DNA of 64,000 nt from JAFECT01 sp036501825. Lineage in GTDB: Bacteria > Pseudomonadota > Alphaproteobacteria > Caulobacterales > Caulobacteraceae. A program made the position numbers and the translations under genes. This document shows, piece by piece, positions 62,807 to 64,000 of the stretch. Location: contig DASXZP010000019.1 of NCBI GenBank assembly GCA_036501825.1, forward strand, positions 1-64,000, read 5' to 3'. The number at the start of each line of letters is the position of its first letter. The first letter of the stretch is position 1. A model generated the notes under the pieces. That model worked only from the letters and a program-made list of their open reading frames with translations. It was not told the DNA's origin and did not search any database.

Positions 62807-64000
62807 GTGAGTGAAGGCTTGAACAACCACGTCCATGCGATCCTCGACCGCCGTCTCAGCCGCGACGTTTCGGCGCCCATTGCCGTTGCGCTGTCCGGCG
62901 GCGGCGACTCGCTCGCGTTGCTGACGCTCGCTGCGGACTGGGCCAAGACGCGCGGCCGTAAACTCATCGCGCTCACCGTCGATCACCGGGTGCAGGCGGA
63001 CAGTGCACGTTGGAGTGCATTTGCGCGCGACGCGGCGCTGCGCGTGGGCGCCGAGTGGCGCGGGCTCGTTTGGGAAGGCGAGAAGCCCGCAACCGGACTG
63101 CAGGCCGCCGCGCGGGGTGCGCGTCACGCGCTGATCGCCGAGGCCGCGCGCGACGCCGGCGGCTGCGTCGTGTTGTTCGGTCACACACGCGACGACGTAC
63201 TGGAAGCCGACCGCATGCGCGCGGAGGGCTCGACGCTTGGTCATGTGCGCGAATGGTCGCCGTCGCCGGCGTGGCCGCAAGGACGCGACGTGTTCCTGCT
63301 GCGGCCGCTGCTCGATGTAAGCCGCGCCGCGTTGCGCGCGCATCTGACGTCCCGCGGTCTCGACTGGATCGATGATCCCGCCAACGCCGACCTTCGCTAC
63401 GCCCGCAGCCGCGCGCGCGCCGCGCTGCAGACGACGGACGCCGTCGACCTCGGCCACGAACCGGACGCCGCCGTGACGCGCGCCGCGCAAGCCGCGCGGG
63501 TGGACGCCGCCGGCGTGATCTCCTGGCCCCGGCCGAAACCGGCGCCTCGCGCCTTCCTTGCCGCAGCCCTGCTGTGCGCCTCGGGGGGCGAGCGGCCGCC
63601 GCGGGGGGATCAGCTCGAGCGTCTGGCCGGCCGGTTGGACGGCGGCGGGGCTTTCACCGCGACCCTGCGGGGAGCCCGGATCGAGGCGGACGCGGCCGAG
63701 GTGCGGGTCGTGCGCGACGCGGGCGAGACGGCGCGGGGCGGGCTGGCCCCCCTGCGGCTAACCCCGGGCCAGGCCTCGATCTGGGACGGACGGTTCGAAA
63801 TCACCGCCGATGGGGGCGGCGAAATCCGCCCGCTGAAGGGCCTGGCGGCGGCGCTGTCCCATCCGGAACGCCAGGAAATCCTTGGCTTTTCGCCCCAGGC
63901 CCGCCCGGGGCTGCCGGTGCTGATCGCCCAACCCGGCGCGAGCCCCGTTCTTGCAGCGAAGGCGGCGTGGGTCCGGGTCCTGGCGGGGCCCAGGCTCGGG
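62807..64000 (+). CDS. tilS: tRNA(Ile)-lysidine synthase TilS, 3' end missing
   Basis: 398 codons are present; the gene runs off the right edge. TilS modifies the wobble C of tRNA-Ile(CAU) with lysine. The PP-loop ATP site is SGGGDS (about residue 32), then LIALTVDHRVQ, GHTRDDVLEADRMRAEGSTLGH and LRPLLDVSRAALRAHL and IDDPANADLRYARSRARA. GTG 62807 (VSEGLNNHVH) or TTG 62819 could start it; neither has a clear ribosome-binding site. The repeat H is directly upstream. Confidence 0.93.
   Translation, partial: MSEGLNNHVHAILDRRLSRDVSAPIAVALSGGGDSLALLTLAADWAKTRGRKLIALTVDHRVQADSARWSAFARDAALRVGAEWRGLVWEGEKPATGLQAAARGARHALIAEAARDAGGCVVLFGHTRDDVLEADRMRAEGSTLGHVREWSPSPAWPQGRDVFLLRPLLDVSRAALRAHLTSRGLDWIDDPANADLRYARSRARAALQTTDAVDLGHEPDAAVTRAAQAARVDAAGVISWPRPKPAPRAFLAAALLCASGGERPPRGDQLERLAGRLDGGGAFTATLRGARIEADAAEVRVVRDAGETARGGLAPLRLTPGQASIWDGRFEITADGGGEIRPLKGLAAALSHPERQEILGFSPQARPGLPVLIAQPGASPVLAAKAAWVRVLAGPRLG

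Overview
The window is a GC-rich chromosomal stretch from an alphaproteobacterium, most probably of the order Caulobacterales. The evidence is the gene set. It holds genes otherwise known from Caulobacter cell-cycle control (gapR, a tacA-like sigma-54 activator, trcR, rcdA, the zauP-zapA pair) and a DUF465/DUF1192/DUF1013/DUF1465 set typical of Alphaproteobacteria. It also has split pntAA/pntAB/pntB transhydrogenase genes, a 6S RNA gene between zapA and the 5-formyl-THF cyclo-ligase gene, and a tol-pal-cpoB-tilS block. No rRNA, tRNA, prophage, insertion sequence or CRISPR array was recognised. Nearly everything looks like core genome.

Layout. 1-5.1 kb: 5' part of motA, a lytic transglycosylase lipoprotein, rpmJ, gapR, and a type III polyketide synthase overlapping a membrane methyltransferase. 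5.3-12.4 kb: sigma-54 response regulator, oligoendopeptidase F, a cytochrome aa3 subunit IV-like protein and the transhydrogenase operon. 12.4-19.3 kb: M23 peptidase, aldo/keto reductase, hydrolase, rpsU (which seems to start with CTG), COQ9 and a GFA protein. 19.3-26.5 kb: purEK, a GGDEF protein, ubiX, trcR, quinone oxidoreductase, rcdA. 26.5-35.3 kb: L,D-transpeptidase, rpmE, ABC exporter, GDPD, inositol phosphatase, efp, thiE, MASE1 histidine kinase. 35.6-39.7 kb: cyoABCD quinol oxidase. 39.9-48.1 kb: central carbon genes fba (class I), pgk, gap, tkt with purT, a SET-domain protein and a GNAT. 48.1-52.7 kb: zauP-zapA, 6S RNA, formyl-THF cyclo-ligase, YmdB-like phosphoesterase, YebC. 52.7-64 kb: MgtC-like protein, ruvCAB, two small lipoproteins, ybgC-tolQRA, an extra TolA-like protein, tolB, pal, cpoB, and tilS running off the end.

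How it works together. The 53.5-62.6 kb block couples Holliday-junction resolution with the envelope-constriction Tol-Pal machine. The 40-48 kb block supplies the lower glycolytic/gluconeogenic and pentose-phosphate steps. Genes for cell-cycle proteolysis and transcription control (rcdA, trcR, gapR, tacA-like) are dispersed.

The most unusual signals are a stand-alone periplasmic copy of the TolA C-terminal domain between tolA and tolB, non-ATG/GTG/TTG starts, structured leaders before ribosomal protein genes, and at least five sets of 130-195 bp palindromic intergenic repeats, three of them present in several copies. Coordinates of starts are my own choices from ribosome-binding sites and family length. 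Family assignments come from reading motifs, not from database searches.
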